A stretch of DNA of 64,000 nucleotides, from positions 133,172-197,171 of the forward strand of contig JAFDZR010000010.1 in assembly GCA_018266875.1 (NCBI GenBank), written 5' to 3'. Positions 52,592 through 62,425 of this stretch are shown in pieces. Position numbers and translations under genes: made by a program. Below the pieces are notes generated by a model. It searched no databases, was not told where the DNA came from, and saw only the letters and a program-made list of their open reading frames with translations. Within the stretch, counting starts at the first letter, position 1; each line of letters starts with the position of its first letter. This DNA is from Bacteroidota bacterium (lineage in GTDB: Bacteria > Bacteroidota > Ignavibacteria > Tepidaquicellales > Tepidaquicellaceae).

Positions 52592-54256
52592 ATGAATACC
52601 AAATTATTTTTCTTAATTCCCGTATTCCTTCTGCTGAGCGGTTCTGCCTTTCCGCAGATGGATCACAAAATGACTGGAGACAGCAAATCCGGAAAAGATA
52701 AAAACCCTGCAGTAATTATTCCCGGTCTCGGCAATTATCATCACAAAGTCTCTACGGACAATAAAAAAGCACAGCAGTTTTTCGATCAGGGACTTACACT
52801 GATTTATGCTTTTAATCATAATGAAGCTGTCAGATCATTCAAAATGGCTGCTAAGCTTGATCCGGAGCTTGCAATGGCATACTGGGGAATTGCATATGCA
52901 CTGGGTCCGAACATCAACCTTCCGGCTGATAATGATCAGAGGAAACTCGCCTACAATGCGATCAGAAAAGCAATGAAACTCTCTGAAAATTCCTCCAAAA
53001 AGGAGAAGGATTATATTTATGCGCTTTCAAAAAGATATGTTAAAAATGTTGCTGCTACCGAACAGTCTGTTAAAGACCGGGATTTCAGTTATGCAATGAA
53101 AGAGCTTCACAAAAAATATCCTGATGATCCAGATGCAGCTGTTCTTTACGCAGAGAGTCTTATGAATCTAAAACCCTGGCAGTACTGGAACCGCGACGGC
53201 TCTCCGGCAGAAGGAACGGATGAAATTGTTTCTGTACTCGAATCCGTTTTAAAAAAATATCCCGATCATCCGGGTGCAAATCACTATTATATCCACGCAG
53301 TTGAAGCTTCAAATGATCCAGGCAGAGCGCTGAACAGTGCAAAGAAATTAAAAACCCTTATCCCTGCTGCCGGTCATCTGGTTCATATGCCTGCTCATAT
53401 TTTGTTCAGGATCGGGGATTATGAAGGCGCTACTCAGGCTAACCTCAACGCGATAAAAACAGATGAATCCTACATTTCCAGATACAAACCTGAAGGAATT
53501 TATCCTGTAATGTATTACAATCATAATATAAATTTTCTTTCAGTGTCGGAAATGATGCAGGGAAAATATGCAAACTCTATAAATGCAGCAAACAAGATAG
53601 CTGAAAATGTTAAGCCTTACTTAAAGGAAATGCTTATGCTCGAAGGATTTTATGCAAATCCGCTGCTGATAAATATTTCTTTTGTAAAATGGGATGAAAT
53701 TATAAACACCCCTGTTCCTGATACTTCACTGTATCTTTACTCCGCAGTTTATTATTTTGCCAGGGCTCTTGCTTTTTCTACTCTTGACAATAAAGATCAG
53801 GCAAAAAATTCACTCAACAGATTCCTTGAATTTAAATCCAAAGTTCCTGAAGATGCTATAATAGGCATTAACCCGGCTTCACTCATTCTCAGTATGATGC
53901 AGGATATAATTTTCGGAAGAATAGCCATTACCGAAGACAGAGCTGAGAACGGGATCAGTCTTCTTCTTGATGCTGTAGCAAAAGAAGACATGATTAATTA
54001 TGACGAACCTCCGGATTATTATCCGAGCGTAAGATTAATGCTTGGTTCGGCATATTACTTTGTTGAAAATTATGCGGAAGCTGAAAAAGTTTTCAGGGAC
54101 GATCTCAAAAAATATCCAAACAACGGAAGAGGACTTTTTGGATTAATGGAATCACTTAAAGCGCAGGGCAAGGATTCTGAAGCTGCAGAGATTGAGACTC
54201 GCTTCAGGGAAGCCTGGAAAAACGCAGATACTGAACTGAATATTTATGACCTGTAA
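52592..54256 (+). CDS. Exported tetratricopeptide-repeat protein
   Basis: This 554-residue protein has a signal peptide (about 1-21, ending FPQ), then the stretch MDHKMTGDSKSGK. The conserved block GNYHHKVSTDNKKAQQFFDQ and AYWGIAYALGPNINLPAD typify a family of large TPR proteins seen in several phyla. TPR-like units continue to the end, including AEKVFRDDLKKYPNNGRGLF. Function is unknown. It lies 125 bases after the HMA protein gene. Confidence 0.75.
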   Translation: MNTKLFFLIPVFLLLSGSAFPQMDHKMTGDSKSGKDKNPAVIIPGLGNYHHKVSTDNKKAQQFFDQGLTLIYAFNHNEAVRSFKMAAKLDPELAMAYWGIAYALGPNINLPADNDQRKLAYNAIRKAMKLSENSSKKEKDYIYALSKRYVKNVAATEQSVKDRDFSYAMKELHKKYPDDPDAAVLYAESLMNLKPWQYWNRDGSPAEGTDEIVSVLESVLKKYPDHPGANHYYIHAVEASNDPGRALNSAKKLKTLIPAAGHLVHMPAHILFRIGDYEGATQANLNAIKTDESYISRYKPEGIYPVMYYNHNINFLSVSEMMQGKYANSINAANKIAENVKPYLKEMLMLEGFYANPLLINISFVKWDEIINTPVPDTSLYLYSAVYYFARALAFSTLDNKDQAKNSLNRFLEFKSKVPEDAIIGINPASLILSMMQDIIFGRIAITEDRAENGISLLLDAVAKEDMINYDEPPDYYPSVRLMLGSAYYFVENYAEAEKVFRDDLKKYPNNGRGLFGLMESLKAQGKDSEAAEIETRFREAWKNADTELNIYDL

Positions 54257-54264
54257 ACTGATTA

Positions 54265-54705
54265 ATGGAAACCGAAGTAAAAAAAATTACCGCCTCTGAA
54301 ACCAGAAAATTAAGACAGCTTATCCTAAGACCACATCAGAGAGCAGAAGAACTTATTTACGAGGATGATGAACATCCGGACACAGTCCATTTTGGAGCCT
54401 TTATTGGAAATGAACTGGAAGGAATTGCTTCGCTGTACAAACATATTCCGGATGGAATAGAAGTAAAAGATTCATGGAGATTAAGAGGAATGGCCACTTC
54501 GGAAAAATTCAGGGGCAGAGGATTGGGTCTGCTTCTTATGAACCGGTGCATCGAACATTCTAAAAAAATGAACGGGAAAATTTTTTGGTGTAATGCCAGA
54601 ACCACAGCCGAAGGCTTTTACGAAAAATTCGGCTTGAAAAGAATCGGTGAAGTATTTACTCCCGAAGGGCTCGGTGAACATATTGTCATGATTAAAAAAC
54701 TGTAA
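54265..54705 (+). CDS. GNAT family N-acetyltransferase
   Basis: This 146-residue protein has the GNAT fold. The acetyl-CoA pyrophosphate loop is FRGRGLGLLL (motif A), preceded by the strand SWRLRGMATSEK, and followed by the late motif FYEKFGLKRIGEVF. It should move an acetyl group to an amine; the substrate is unknown. It lies 8 bases after the TPR gene and 14 bases before the hydrolase gene. Confidence 0.88.
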   Translation: METEVKKITASETRKLRQLILRPHQRAEELIYEDDEHPDTVHFGAFIGNELEGIASLYKHIPDGIEVKDSWRLRGMATSEKFRGRGLGLLLMNRCIEHSKKMNGKIFWCNARTTAEGFYEKFGLKRIGEVFTPEGLGEHIVMIKKL

Positions 54706-54719
54706 ATCAAATATTTTAA

Positions 54720-55574
54720 ATGTCCGGAATTAATAAACTTTCTCTGAAAATCAAAAACAGCAGTCTTGATAATCTGAATACAGATATCCGTTTTCCTCAA
54801 AATGCCGGGGATAACTCAAAACTGCCTGTAGTTATCTTCTGTCACGGCTTCAAAGGATTCAAGGACTGGGGTTGCTTTCCTTATCTGATGGAAAGAATTA
54901 CAGCCGGAGGTTACTGTACTGTCGCTTTCAATTTTTCCTATAACGGAACAGGTGATCCTGAAAATGAACACAGGGACTTTACACGGCTTGATCTCTTTGC
55001 AAAAAATACTTTCTCCAGAGAACTTGATGACACGGGGGATGTGATTGATTATCTCTTTAATAACAGCGAAGATCTTGGAATTGATAAAGACAATATTACT
55101 CTTATAGGTCATTCTAGAGGCGGCGGTATTGCTATACTCAAAGCGGCTGAAGATAAAAGAATATCCCGTCTTATCGTTCTTTCTTCGGTCTGTTCCTTTG
55201 ACAGATACAGTGATGCTCTAAAATCAAAATGGAAAGAAGCGGGTTTCTTTGAAGTTTTGAACTCCCGTACAAATCAGATAATGCGTATGAATTATTCTCT
55301 GATAGAAGACATTGAGAACAACAGGGAAAGACTTGATATTCAAAATGCTGTTTCAAAACTGCATATCCCGACCCTGATCATTCACGGCACTCAGGATATA
55401 ACAGTCGACTATTCAAATGCAGAAGATCTCTTCAGCAGAAGCAACAAGGATCTGACTCAACTGAAACTGATCGATAACACAGGTCATACATTCGGAGCTG
55501 TACATCCTTTTGAAGGAACAACCAAAGCGCTGGAGGAAGTGATTTCTTTGATAGGAAATTTTTTAAATTTTTAA
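54720..55574 (+). CDS. Alpha/beta hydrolase
   Basis: This 284-residue protein is an alpha/beta hydrolase. The oxyanion segment is CHGFKGFKDWG, the nucleophile Ser132 lies in IGHSRGGG, an acidic residue is in HGTQDITVDY (Asp226 or Asp230), and His256 is in DNTGHTFGA. The family includes esterases and peptidases (S9-like), and the substrate is unknown. No signal peptide is visible, so it is probably cytoplasmic. It follows the GNAT gene by 14 bases. Confidence 0.88.
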   Translation: MSGINKLSLKIKNSSLDNLNTDIRFPQNAGDNSKLPVVIFCHGFKGFKDWGCFPYLMERITAGGYCTVAFNFSYNGTGDPENEHRDFTRLDLFAKNTFSRELDDTGDVIDYLFNNSEDLGIDKDNITLIGHSRGGGIAILKAAEDKRISRLIVLSSVCSFDRYSDALKSKWKEAGFFEVLNSRTNQIMRMNYSLIEDIENNRERLDIQNAVSKLHIPTLIIHGTQDITVDYSNAEDLFSRSNKDLTQLKLIDNTGHTFGAVHPFEGTTKALEEVISLIGNFLNF

Positions 55575-55594
55575 ATATGGAGAAACTTTAAATA

Positions 55595-57154
55595 GTGAAA
55601 TACGGAAAAGCTGTTTTCTATATTCTGACATTTCTTCTATTGTTTTCCTTTGCCGGAAACTCCTATTCCTTTGACGAAAAGGAAGTTATCCAGTCCGAAA
55701 AGTATGAGAATCCTGCTGGTTCTCTCGCTGACAAAACTGAAAATTCAAAAAAAAAGGAAGAAGATTCTTCTCAGCACGGAGATAAGTTTGCCAAAATTTA
55801 TATTATACTCTTTTTTATAATTACCGGCGCAGTTGTCGGACGCAGGTTAATTTCCAAGAAACTGAATCAACCCGAAGTGCTGGGTGAACTGCTGATAGGC
55901 GTGGTGCTTGGAGTAATTCTTTATCAGTTGAATAATCCTATCATGGTTTTATTAAGACACCAGGATAAGGTTAACGAAATAATTCAGACCAGCGTTACCG
56001 AAAATATTACTTGGGACGAATCCATCTATAAAAATCTGAAGATGGAGGATTTTGAAAAAGGCGGATATGGTATTAAACTTACAAATGCTCTGAACAGTCC
56101 GGATTTTTCAGACAATAATCTCTTTGTTCAGATAATAATGCTTCTCTCAGGATTCGGAGTGCTTGTTCTTCTTTTCCTTGTAGGACTTGAAACCAGTTTT
56201 GAAGAAATGTTTGAAGTGGGAGGGTCAGCACTAATAGCTGCCCTCATTGGCGTAATAGCTCCGCTTGTCCTGGGATATATTTCCACTATGCTTCTTTTTC
56301 CTGACCGGAGCCCGAATCTTTATATGTTCGTAGGAGCTACTTTATGTGCTACAAGCATCGGTATTACGGCAAGGGTATTTAAGGATATGAACCGGATCAA
56401 TATTCCTGAAGCTAAACTTGTTCTCGGCGCAGCTGTCATTGATGACGTTCTTGGTCTTATTATACTTGCTGTCGTCGCAGGAATTATTGCCAGCGGAGAG
56501 ATTCAGATTGTAAATATTCTGATTATTATACTCAAAGCCATTGTATTTCTTTTTCTTACTTTTTACATAGGGAGGGAATATCTTAGAAAACAAATCAAAC
56601 TTGCTTTTATAGTGCAGGGTAAGAATATCAGTATTTTATTCCCGTTTGCAATGATGATGCTTATGGCGTGGATCAGCGACAGTATCGGACTTGCCAGCAT
56701 TGTCGGAGCTTTCGCAGCCGGTCTGATTATTAAAGAGGAATATTTTGATGAATTAACTGAAGGTCGGTCAAAATCTGTCAAGAGTGTAATCGAACCAATC
56801 GAAGCCATTTTTGCTCCGGTGTTTTTTGTTATAATGGGACTTCAGGTGGATGTTTCCGTATTCCTGGATGTAAATATTCTCGGAGTTTCATTTCTCCTGA
56901 CAGTTGCTGCTGTTTTAGGAAAAATTATCAGCGGTGTTTTTGCAAAAGGAATGGATAAAAGCATTATAGGAATCGGCATGGTACCTCGAGGCGAGGTGGG
57001 ACTTATCTTTGCCAGCATTGGAAAAAGCACAGGTGTCCTGGATAATGCAATGTTTTCTTCTATAATTATTGTTGTAATATTAACTACTTTTATTACTCCG
57101 CCGGCTCTGAAATGGGCTTTCGTAAAATATGACAGAAAAAATGCTGTCGCCTGA
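55595..57154 (+). CDS. CPA2 family cation:proton antiporter with N-terminal signal peptide
   Basis: This 519-residue protein has a signal-like first segment, then a polar linker (about 27-64, rich in Glu, Lys and Ser) before the antiporter core. Core segments include LNQPEVLGELLIGVVLG, VLGAAVIDDVLGLIILAVV (the paired-Asp ion site of segment 5) and GMVPRGEVGLIFASIG. It has no RCK domain, unlike the Kef protein at 22155-24029. About 90 residues between segments 2 and 3 (ITWDESIYKNLK to SPDFSD) form a soluble insertion. The GTG start is 20 bases after the hydrolase stop, with a weak GGAG about 13 bases upstream. Confidence 0.88.
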   Translation: MKYGKAVFYILTFLLLFSFAGNSYSFDEKEVIQSEKYENPAGSLADKTENSKKKEEDSSQHGDKFAKIYIILFFIITGAVVGRRLISKKLNQPEVLGELLIGVVLGVILYQLNNPIMVLLRHQDKVNEIIQTSVTENITWDESIYKNLKMEDFEKGGYGIKLTNALNSPDFSDNNLFVQIIMLLSGFGVLVLLFLVGLETSFEEMFEVGGSALIAALIGVIAPLVLGYISTMLLFPDRSPNLYMFVGATLCATSIGITARVFKDMNRINIPEAKLVLGAAVIDDVLGLIILAVVAGIIASGEIQIVNILIIILKAIVFLFLTFYIGREYLRKQIKLAFIVQGKNISILFPFAMMMLMAWISDSIGLASIVGAFAAGLIIKEEYFDELTEGRSKSVKSVIEPIEAIFAPVFFVIMGLQVDVSVFLDVNILGVSFLLTVAAVLGKIISGVFAKGMDKSIIGIGMVPRGEVGLIFASIGKSTGVLDNAMFSSIIIVVILTTFITPPALKWAFVKYDRKNAVA

Positions 57155-57174
57155 ATTTAATTTTTTTAATTTTT

Positions 57175-59739
57175 ATGAAAAAGATTTTCTTTCTGATAAT
57201 TACAGTTCCGGTTTTCATCGCCGTAATTTATTTCTTTAAGTCCGGAAAATTTACCGGTAATGACAGTATTGAAAAAGTCACTTCTGAAAAAGAAAAGAAT
57301 TTCGTTCCAGCTGAAGACTGGTTTGAAAGACAAAGAGCGTTTCCTTTTGACGAAATCCCGCAGGATGAATATTTGAAATCAATTGAATATGTAAAAAAAT
57401 TTATGACACCGGAATCCCCGGATAATTCCTCCGGTTGGTCCCAGGCAGGACCTTTTAATATAGAAGGAAGGATCACAACTGTTGCCGTTCATCCTTTCAA
57501 CCCTCTGATAGTTTATGCCGGAACTGCCAACGGGGGTTTGTGGAAATCCACGGATTTTTGTCAGAGCTGGTTCAGCATTTTCGACGGCCAGAATACTTCT
57601 TCCATTGGTGCTGTTGCTGTTGATCCTGTTAATCCTGAAATAATTTACTGCGGTACTGGTGAATCAAATGCTCTCAGAAGTTACTATCCCGGAACCGGCA
57701 TTTACAGATCCGTCAACGGCGGTGATTCCTGGTCCTTTATAGGACTGGACAGCTCTTTCTGTATCGGCAATATTGCAGTGAATCCTGTAAACACTCAGGA
57801 AATTTATGTTGCCGCAGGCGGATGGACAAGAAGAAAAAATGATCAGAGAGGAATTTATAAGACCACGAATTCCGGTCTGAACTGGCAGAGAAGTTTATTC
57901 CTTTCGGATTCGGTGGGAGCTGTTGATGTTGCCGTCAGTCCGTCAGACCCTGCAAAAGTTTATGCCGCGATGTGGGAAAGACAACGTAGAGAAGATTATA
58001 TTAAATACGGCGGAAGATATTCAGGAATGTATGTTACGTCAAATTCCGGTCTGAACTGGCAGCAGGTGCAGAACGGCTTTCCCTTTAATGATGTTAATCT
58101 TGGCAGAATTTCCTTCGATATTTCAGCATCTGATCCGGATATAATATATGCCCTGACTGCAAATACAAGCGGATCCACAAGAGGTCTTTACAAAACTTCA
58201 AACGGCGGTAATTCCTGGTCACTGATAAATTCATCTGTCGCTGCTTCATCAAGTTATGCCTGGTTCAACAGGATTTGCAGAATTGATCCGTCTGATCCTG
58301 ATAAGCTTTTCTGCGGAGGTCTCTCGATGGAACTGTCAAACGACGGCGGTACTTCATTTTCAGTTCCGGTATTTTCTCATGTCGACCAGCATGCAGTTTC
58401 ATTTGCAAAATCGAATCCTTCCTATATTGTGATCGGAAATGACGGCGGCATAGATTATTCCACGAACGGCGGTATAACCTGGGGGGAAAGCACTTCTCTT
58501 CCGATTACACAGTTCTATGCAGGCGAAATTGATTACAATAATCCGTCTGTAATTCTCGGAGGCGCTCAGGATAACGGAACTATCCGTTCGACTTCAAATT
58601 TCGGTACATGGAGTGAGATCTACGGCGGAGACGGTTTTTACTGTCTGGTTGATTACAGCAATTCCCTCAATGTATACGCCTCTTCGCAGTCAGGCGGACT
58701 CGGCAGATCAACTGACGGAGGAAGTTCATTCCAGTACGGCGCGAACGGTCTCGATATTCAGTATACTAACTGGATGACGCCCTATGTCATGGATAAAAAT
58801 AATCCTCAGACTTTATTCTGCGGCACTTATAAAATTTTTAAAACGACTAACGGTATGCAGTCATGGACGGCTATTAGTCCTGATCTTTCAAACGGTCATG
58901 TAAGAAATCTCGGAACTATTACAACAGTAGATGTTGCCAAGTCGGACGCGAATGTGATCTACTGCGGAACAGATGACGCTAATGTGTGGCGGACAACAAA
59001 CAGCGGCGGTGTCTGGACAAAGATTAATTCCGGTCTTCCATACAGATGGGTTACAAGAGTTGCTGTTCATCCCGATTCAGCTAATGTCTGTTACGTAACT
59101 CTCTCGGGTTATAAAGTCGATTCAACGGGAGCTCATGTTTTCAGAACTGCAAATTACGGCGACACCTGGACCTCCGTTTCAGGAAATCTTCCCGATGCTC
59201 CGGTAAATGATATTATCATAGATCCTGATAATACAAATACGCTCTATATCGCAACTGATATTACAGTAATGTACTCAACTGACTTGGGGATAAACTGGAA
59301 CATTCTGTCTTCCGGAATTCCTTCCAATGTCCCTTGTCACGATCTTACTTTTCATGAACCGACAAGAACCCTTGTAGTCTGGACTCACGGCAGAAGCGCC
59401 TATAAGATCTCTCTTCCGGTCACAAAAATTATTCAGACTTCATCAGCTATTCCGTCAGATTTTAAACTTGAACAGAATTATCCAAACCCGTTCAATCCTT
59501 CCACCAGGATAATTTATAATATTGCAGAAAATTCTGAGGTTCAGCTTGAAGTCTATAACGTGCTTGGGAAAAAAGTTTCTGAGCTTGTAAATGAAAAGCA
59601 GAGCGCAGGAACCTATTCGGTTAACTTTAACGGAATTAATTTTCCGGGAGGGATATATTTCTATAAACTGATCTCTGTCTCTGAAAAAAACCGCAGCGCT
59701 TTGATTTCTGAAACGAAAAAAATGATGCTGATAAAATAA
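57175..59739 (+). CDS. T9SS-secreted beta-propeller protein (BNR/VPS10-like)
   Basis: This 854-residue protein has an N-terminal signal peptide/anchor (about 4-20). Repeated BNR/Asp-box-like units run over roughly residues 95-755, for example GLWKSTDF, GIYRSVNGGDSW, GIYKTTNSGLNW and GLYKTSNGGNSW. Such repeats form sortilin-type beta-propellers. The C-terminus carries a type IX secretion sorting domain starting NYPNPFNPSTRIIYNI and ending with GGIYFYKL, so it should be exported to the cell surface or medium. Enzymatic activity is not evident: no glycoside hydrolase catalytic motif was recognised. Confidence 0.88.
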   Translation: MKKIFFLIITVPVFIAVIYFFKSGKFTGNDSIEKVTSEKEKNFVPAEDWFERQRAFPFDEIPQDEYLKSIEYVKKFMTPESPDNSSGWSQAGPFNIEGRITTVAVHPFNPLIVYAGTANGGLWKSTDFCQSWFSIFDGQNTSSIGAVAVDPVNPEIIYCGTGESNALRSYYPGTGIYRSVNGGDSWSFIGLDSSFCIGNIAVNPVNTQEIYVAAGGWTRRKNDQRGIYKTTNSGLNWQRSLFLSDSVGAVDVAVSPSDPAKVYAAMWERQRREDYIKYGGRYSGMYVTSNSGLNWQQVQNGFPFNDVNLGRISFDISASDPDIIYALTANTSGSTRGLYKTSNGGNSWSLINSSVAASSSYAWFNRICRIDPSDPDKLFCGGLSMELSNDGGTSFSVPVFSHVDQHAVSFAKSNPSYIVIGNDGGIDYSTNGGITWGESTSLPITQFYAGEIDYNNPSVILGGAQDNGTIRSTSNFGTWSEIYGGDGFYCLVDYSNSLNVYASSQSGGLGRSTDGGSSFQYGANGLDIQYTNWMTPYVMDKNNPQTLFCGTYKIFKTTNGMQSWTAISPDLSNGHVRNLGTITTVDVAKSDANVIYCGTDDANVWRTTNSGGVWTKINSGLPYRWVTRVAVHPDSANVCYVTLSGYKVDSTGAHVFRTANYGDTWTSVSGNLPDAPVNDIIIDPDNTNTLYIATDITVMYSTDLGINWNILSSGIPSNVPCHDLTFHEPTRTLVVWTHGRSAYKISLPVTKIIQTSSAIPSDFKLEQNYPNPFNPSTRIIYNIAENSEVQLEVYNVLGKKVSELVNEKQSAGTYSVNFNGINFPGGIYFYKLISVSEKNRSALISETKKMMLIK

Positions 59740-59758
59740 CTTAAGTGATTAACCTGAT

Positions 59759-60394
59759 TTATTTCTGCTTTTTAAAAATGTATCCGCCTTTTACCGCTCC
59801 CCATACCTGATTTCCTTTTTCATCAAATCCTCTGTCCCAGCTTTCTATCATGTCCTTGAAAATTTTCACTTCCGAAGTTGCAAACTCTGCTCCGCGCAGA
59901 TCACTCGGGCAATTATTTCCTACCGTACCGCCTTCATAATGGTCCTCTCCCATTAAAGTTAATATTACTGAACATCCTTCTCTCTGCAACAGTGAATCCG
60001 GCGTAAGTCCTTCAAGCGGTTCATCCTTTTTCCAGTCGCCTGCAAATCTGAGCGGATCCGCAAAAGTAAATACTGCGCTCTCAAATCTGCCTTCCTGAGT
60101 ATTAGTTATTCTGTATACTCTCTGTCTGTATGGCTTTTCCTGCATCTGTGCAACTGCCTGCTCGACGTAAAGCCACTGCGCGTCTGTCCTGTCTTTCCAT
60201 ATCCTTTTCATATGAAGGGTAATGTCGTAATAATCCGAATCGTTTAATGACTGTTCTTCGCTGCTGAATGATCCCTCCATTAAGTTAACAAGAGAATTCA
60301 CGTCTGTGGATTTTATCTGTGAGTCCGCTTTTCCTGTGAATATAAAACTTGAAAAGATAATACCTAAAAGAAATAACGCTGAAGCTGTTTTCAT
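59759..60394 (-). CDS. CpcT/CpeT-like lipocalin-fold exported protein
   Basis: This 211-residue protein resembles the CpcT/CpeT family, known in cyanobacteria as phycobiliprotein chromophore lyases, now seen in many other bacteria. Its features include DYYDITLHMKRIWKDRTDAQ, WLYVEQAVAQMQEKPYRQRV and EGGTVGNNCPSDLRGAEFA. I start it at the ATG at 60394 (MKTASALFLLGIIFSS), giving a clear signal peptide; the frame stays open farther upstream into purE, but that extension is not credible. No phycobilin or bilin genes are nearby. A small-molecule-binding role is likely but unknown. Confidence 0.82.
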   Translation of the reverse strand: MKTASALFLLGIIFSSFIFTGKADSQIKSTDVNSLVNLMEGSFSSEEQSLNDSDYYDITLHMKRIWKDRTDAQWLYVEQAVAQMQEKPYRQRVYRITNTQEGRFESAVFTFADPLRFAGDWKKDEPLEGLTPDSLLQREGCSVILTLMGEDHYEGGTVGNNCPSDLRGAEFATSEVKIFKDMIESWDRGFDEKGNQVWGAVKGGYIFKKQK

Positions 60395-60398
60395 ATAA

Positions 60399-60902
60399 TT
60401 ATTTTTTATATGATTTCTTAACTGACCTGTTTTTTGCAATGGATTCTTTTCTGATCCTTTCCTTGAATGCAATTACTTTTCTGAGAATTTTTTTATCCGA
60501 CAAACCAATGATCTCCGCCGCAAGAAGAGCAGCGTTTCGTGAATTGTTTATTGCCACAGTGGCAACAGGAACTCCGTAAGGCATCTGCACTATCGAAAGC
60601 AGTGAATCAAGTCCCTGAAGTGATTTTGTAACTACTGGAACACCTATAACCGGAACAGGTGAATAGGCAGCGCTCATTCCCGGAAGATGTGCAGAACCTC
60701 CCGCGCCTGCAATTATTACTTTTATGCCGCGCTTATATGCATTCTTCGAATATGATGCCATTAGGTCTGGTGTTCTGTGCGCTGATGTTATTTTAAATTC
60801 ATATGTAATCCCGAATTCATCAAGCACTCCGGCTGCCTGTTCCATTACGGGCATGTCAGAATCAGAACCCATTATTATTCCTACTGCAGGTTTTTTATTC
60901 AT
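60399..60902 (-). CDS. purE: N5-carboxyaminoimidazole ribonucleotide mutase
   Basis: This 167-residue PurE performs the carboxylate shift in purine synthesis. The signature [13 protein letters not shown], the histidine-containing [10 protein letters not shown] and [14 protein letters not shown] are intact. The mutase (class I) form is likely from length. It ends 4 bases before the CpcT-like gene, and its weak Shine-Dalgarno AAGGA lies about 10 bases before the ATG. The partner PurK is not in the window; purF lies elsewhere (45337), so purine genes are dispersed. Confidence 0.95.
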   Translation of the reverse strand: MNKKPAVGIIMGSDSDMPVMEQAAGVLDEFGITYEFKITSAHRTPDLMASYSKNAYKRGIKVIIAGAGGSAHLPGMSAAYSPVPVIGVPVVTKSLQGLDSLLSIVQMPYGVPVATVAINNSRNAALLAAEIIGLSDKKILRKVIAFKERIRKESIAKNRSVKKSYKK

Positions 60903-60907
60903 TTGTT

Positions 60908-62344
60908 TCAGATCCTTTGTATAATTAATAAAGTAAGGTCATCTTTCTGAACACTGCCTCCTGTAAATCTTTTTACATCCGTGAGCAACCCTTTTAATAT
61001 ATCATCTGAATTCCTGCCGGAGTTATTGTTCAGAAAATACTCAAGATTATCCAGACCGTACTCTGCGTTTTTGCTGTTCATTGCTTCGTTTACCCCGTCA
61101 GTATAAAATACTATCTTATCATTTTTTTTGAAATCTATGACTACTTCGTTGTCGTCTTCGGACGCATCGACAGAATTCATCGCGCCAAGTGCAATTCCGT
61201 GTTTTCTTATTTTAAATATCTCTCCTGATTCGCCGGATATTTTATATGGCGGCAGATGACCTGCATTAAAAAGTCTGCACTTGTTGTTCTCAGTATCTAT
61301 GACCGCAAATATTGCCGTGACAAACATCTTTCTGTTCTGCGTTTTTCTTATCATCCTGTTCAGTTTTTCCATTATGATCTTCGGATTCACGTTATCCTCA
61401 AGCAGCAGATGAACGCAGCTCCTTAGTCCTGAAAGCAGAAGACCGCTCGCTACTCCGTGTCCTGATACATCACAGATAAAAAATCCTGTTTCCCTTTCCG
61501 AAATTCTGAAATAATCGAAATAATCACCTCCTACTTCAGTTGCCGGATTTGAAACCCCGGAAATTTTTAATTCGCCGATAACCGCTTCATTGTCAGGCAG
61601 CATGGATAACTGAATTTCTCTTGCATAATTCAGTTCCTTCTTCATCCTGAGAGTTTCGTAGTTCTTCTTGTAATTTACATCATACTGACTGTAAAAATTC
61701 TTCTGCCTTTTTCTTTCGGATGTAAAAGCTATCACGAATAAAAGTACACCAGTAATAATATTCGGAATCAAATTATCCGGAGTGAATTCCTTCTGAAGAA
61801 TAATGTTCAGCAGGAACGGGAAAAAAATTGCAATTGCAAACAACTGTATTATCTCAGTCCTTGTAAATCTGAAAATCAAAACAAATATCCCGAAAAAGAT
61901 AATATATTCAAGATAATCTTCGCCGGAATCTTCGCTGACAGAAAATTTTATATTGCCTTTGGTTTCTTTCTGAACTTCCTCTTTTTTATCCTTAGAAACT
62001 TCCTTGTCCTTTTCATGCGGATAAAATAATTCTATGGATATGAAAAGTATCATCTGCACAATCAGAAATATGAATACGCTTCTTCTTATATTACCCTGAT
62101 TAAAAAATCTGTTATAGAGAATTCTTAAAGTTAACAGACCTGTCAGATTTATAAATGCAATGATGAGAGAATAATTGAGAGTCCGGACGGTGGCAATATT
62201 TACTATGCAGATTATTAAGCATATCAAAATGAATAAATTCAATATGCGCCTGAATATCCTTAGATTTTTTTCATCTATGAAAAAATTGTACGCCTGTTCG
62301 CGGGGATACTGAAGATATGTGTCGAATGTGTCTAAGAGGTTCAA
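60908..62344 (-). CDS. Membrane-anchored SpoIIE-type PP2C phosphatase
   Basis: This 478-residue protein has about six membrane segments in residues 20-220 and a C-terminal PP2C-like SpoIIE domain (about 250-478). Metal ligands are intact: [40 protein letters not shown] and the final QKDDLTLL. Such enzymes dephosphorylate anti-sigma-factor antagonists or other Ser/Thr-phosphorylated proteins. No anti-sigma partner is adjacent. Residues 115-140 are a Lys/Glu-rich loop. It is followed by purE after a 5-base gap. Confidence 0.9.
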   Translation of the reverse strand: MNLLDTFDTYLQYPREQAYNFFIDEKNLRIFRRILNLFILICLIICIVNIATVRTLNYSLIIAFINLTGLLTLRILYNRFFNQGNIRRSVFIFLIVQMILFISIELFYPHEKDKEVSKDKKEEVQKETKGNIKFSVSEDSGEDYLEYIIFFGIFVLIFRFTRTEIIQLFAIAIFFPFLLNIILQKEFTPDNLIPNIITGVLLFVIAFTSERKRQKNFYSQYDVNYKKNYETLRMKKELNYAREIQLSMLPDNEAVIGELKISGVSNPATEVGGDYFDYFRISERETGFFICDVSGHGVASGLLLSGLRSCVHLLLEDNVNPKIIMEKLNRMIRKTQNRKMFVTAIFAVIDTENNKCRLFNAGHLPPYKISGESGEIFKIRKHGIALGAMNSVDASEDDNEVVIDFKKNDKIVFYTDGVNEAMNSKNAEYGLDNLEYFLNNNSGRNSDDILKGLLTDVKRFTGGSVQKDDLTLLIIQRI

Positions 62345-62425
62345 GGTATAAATTTCCGGGCTGATTAATTTTAAAAATAGAATTGATAAACTTTTAACGA
62401 GCCTCTTCTTATTTTGTTACCTGTT

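Noticed and set aside
60395-60472. N-terminal extension of the CpcT/CpeT-like protein into purE
   Set aside because: The extension overlaps the 3' end of purE in another frame. The ATG at 60394 starts directly at a signal peptide.
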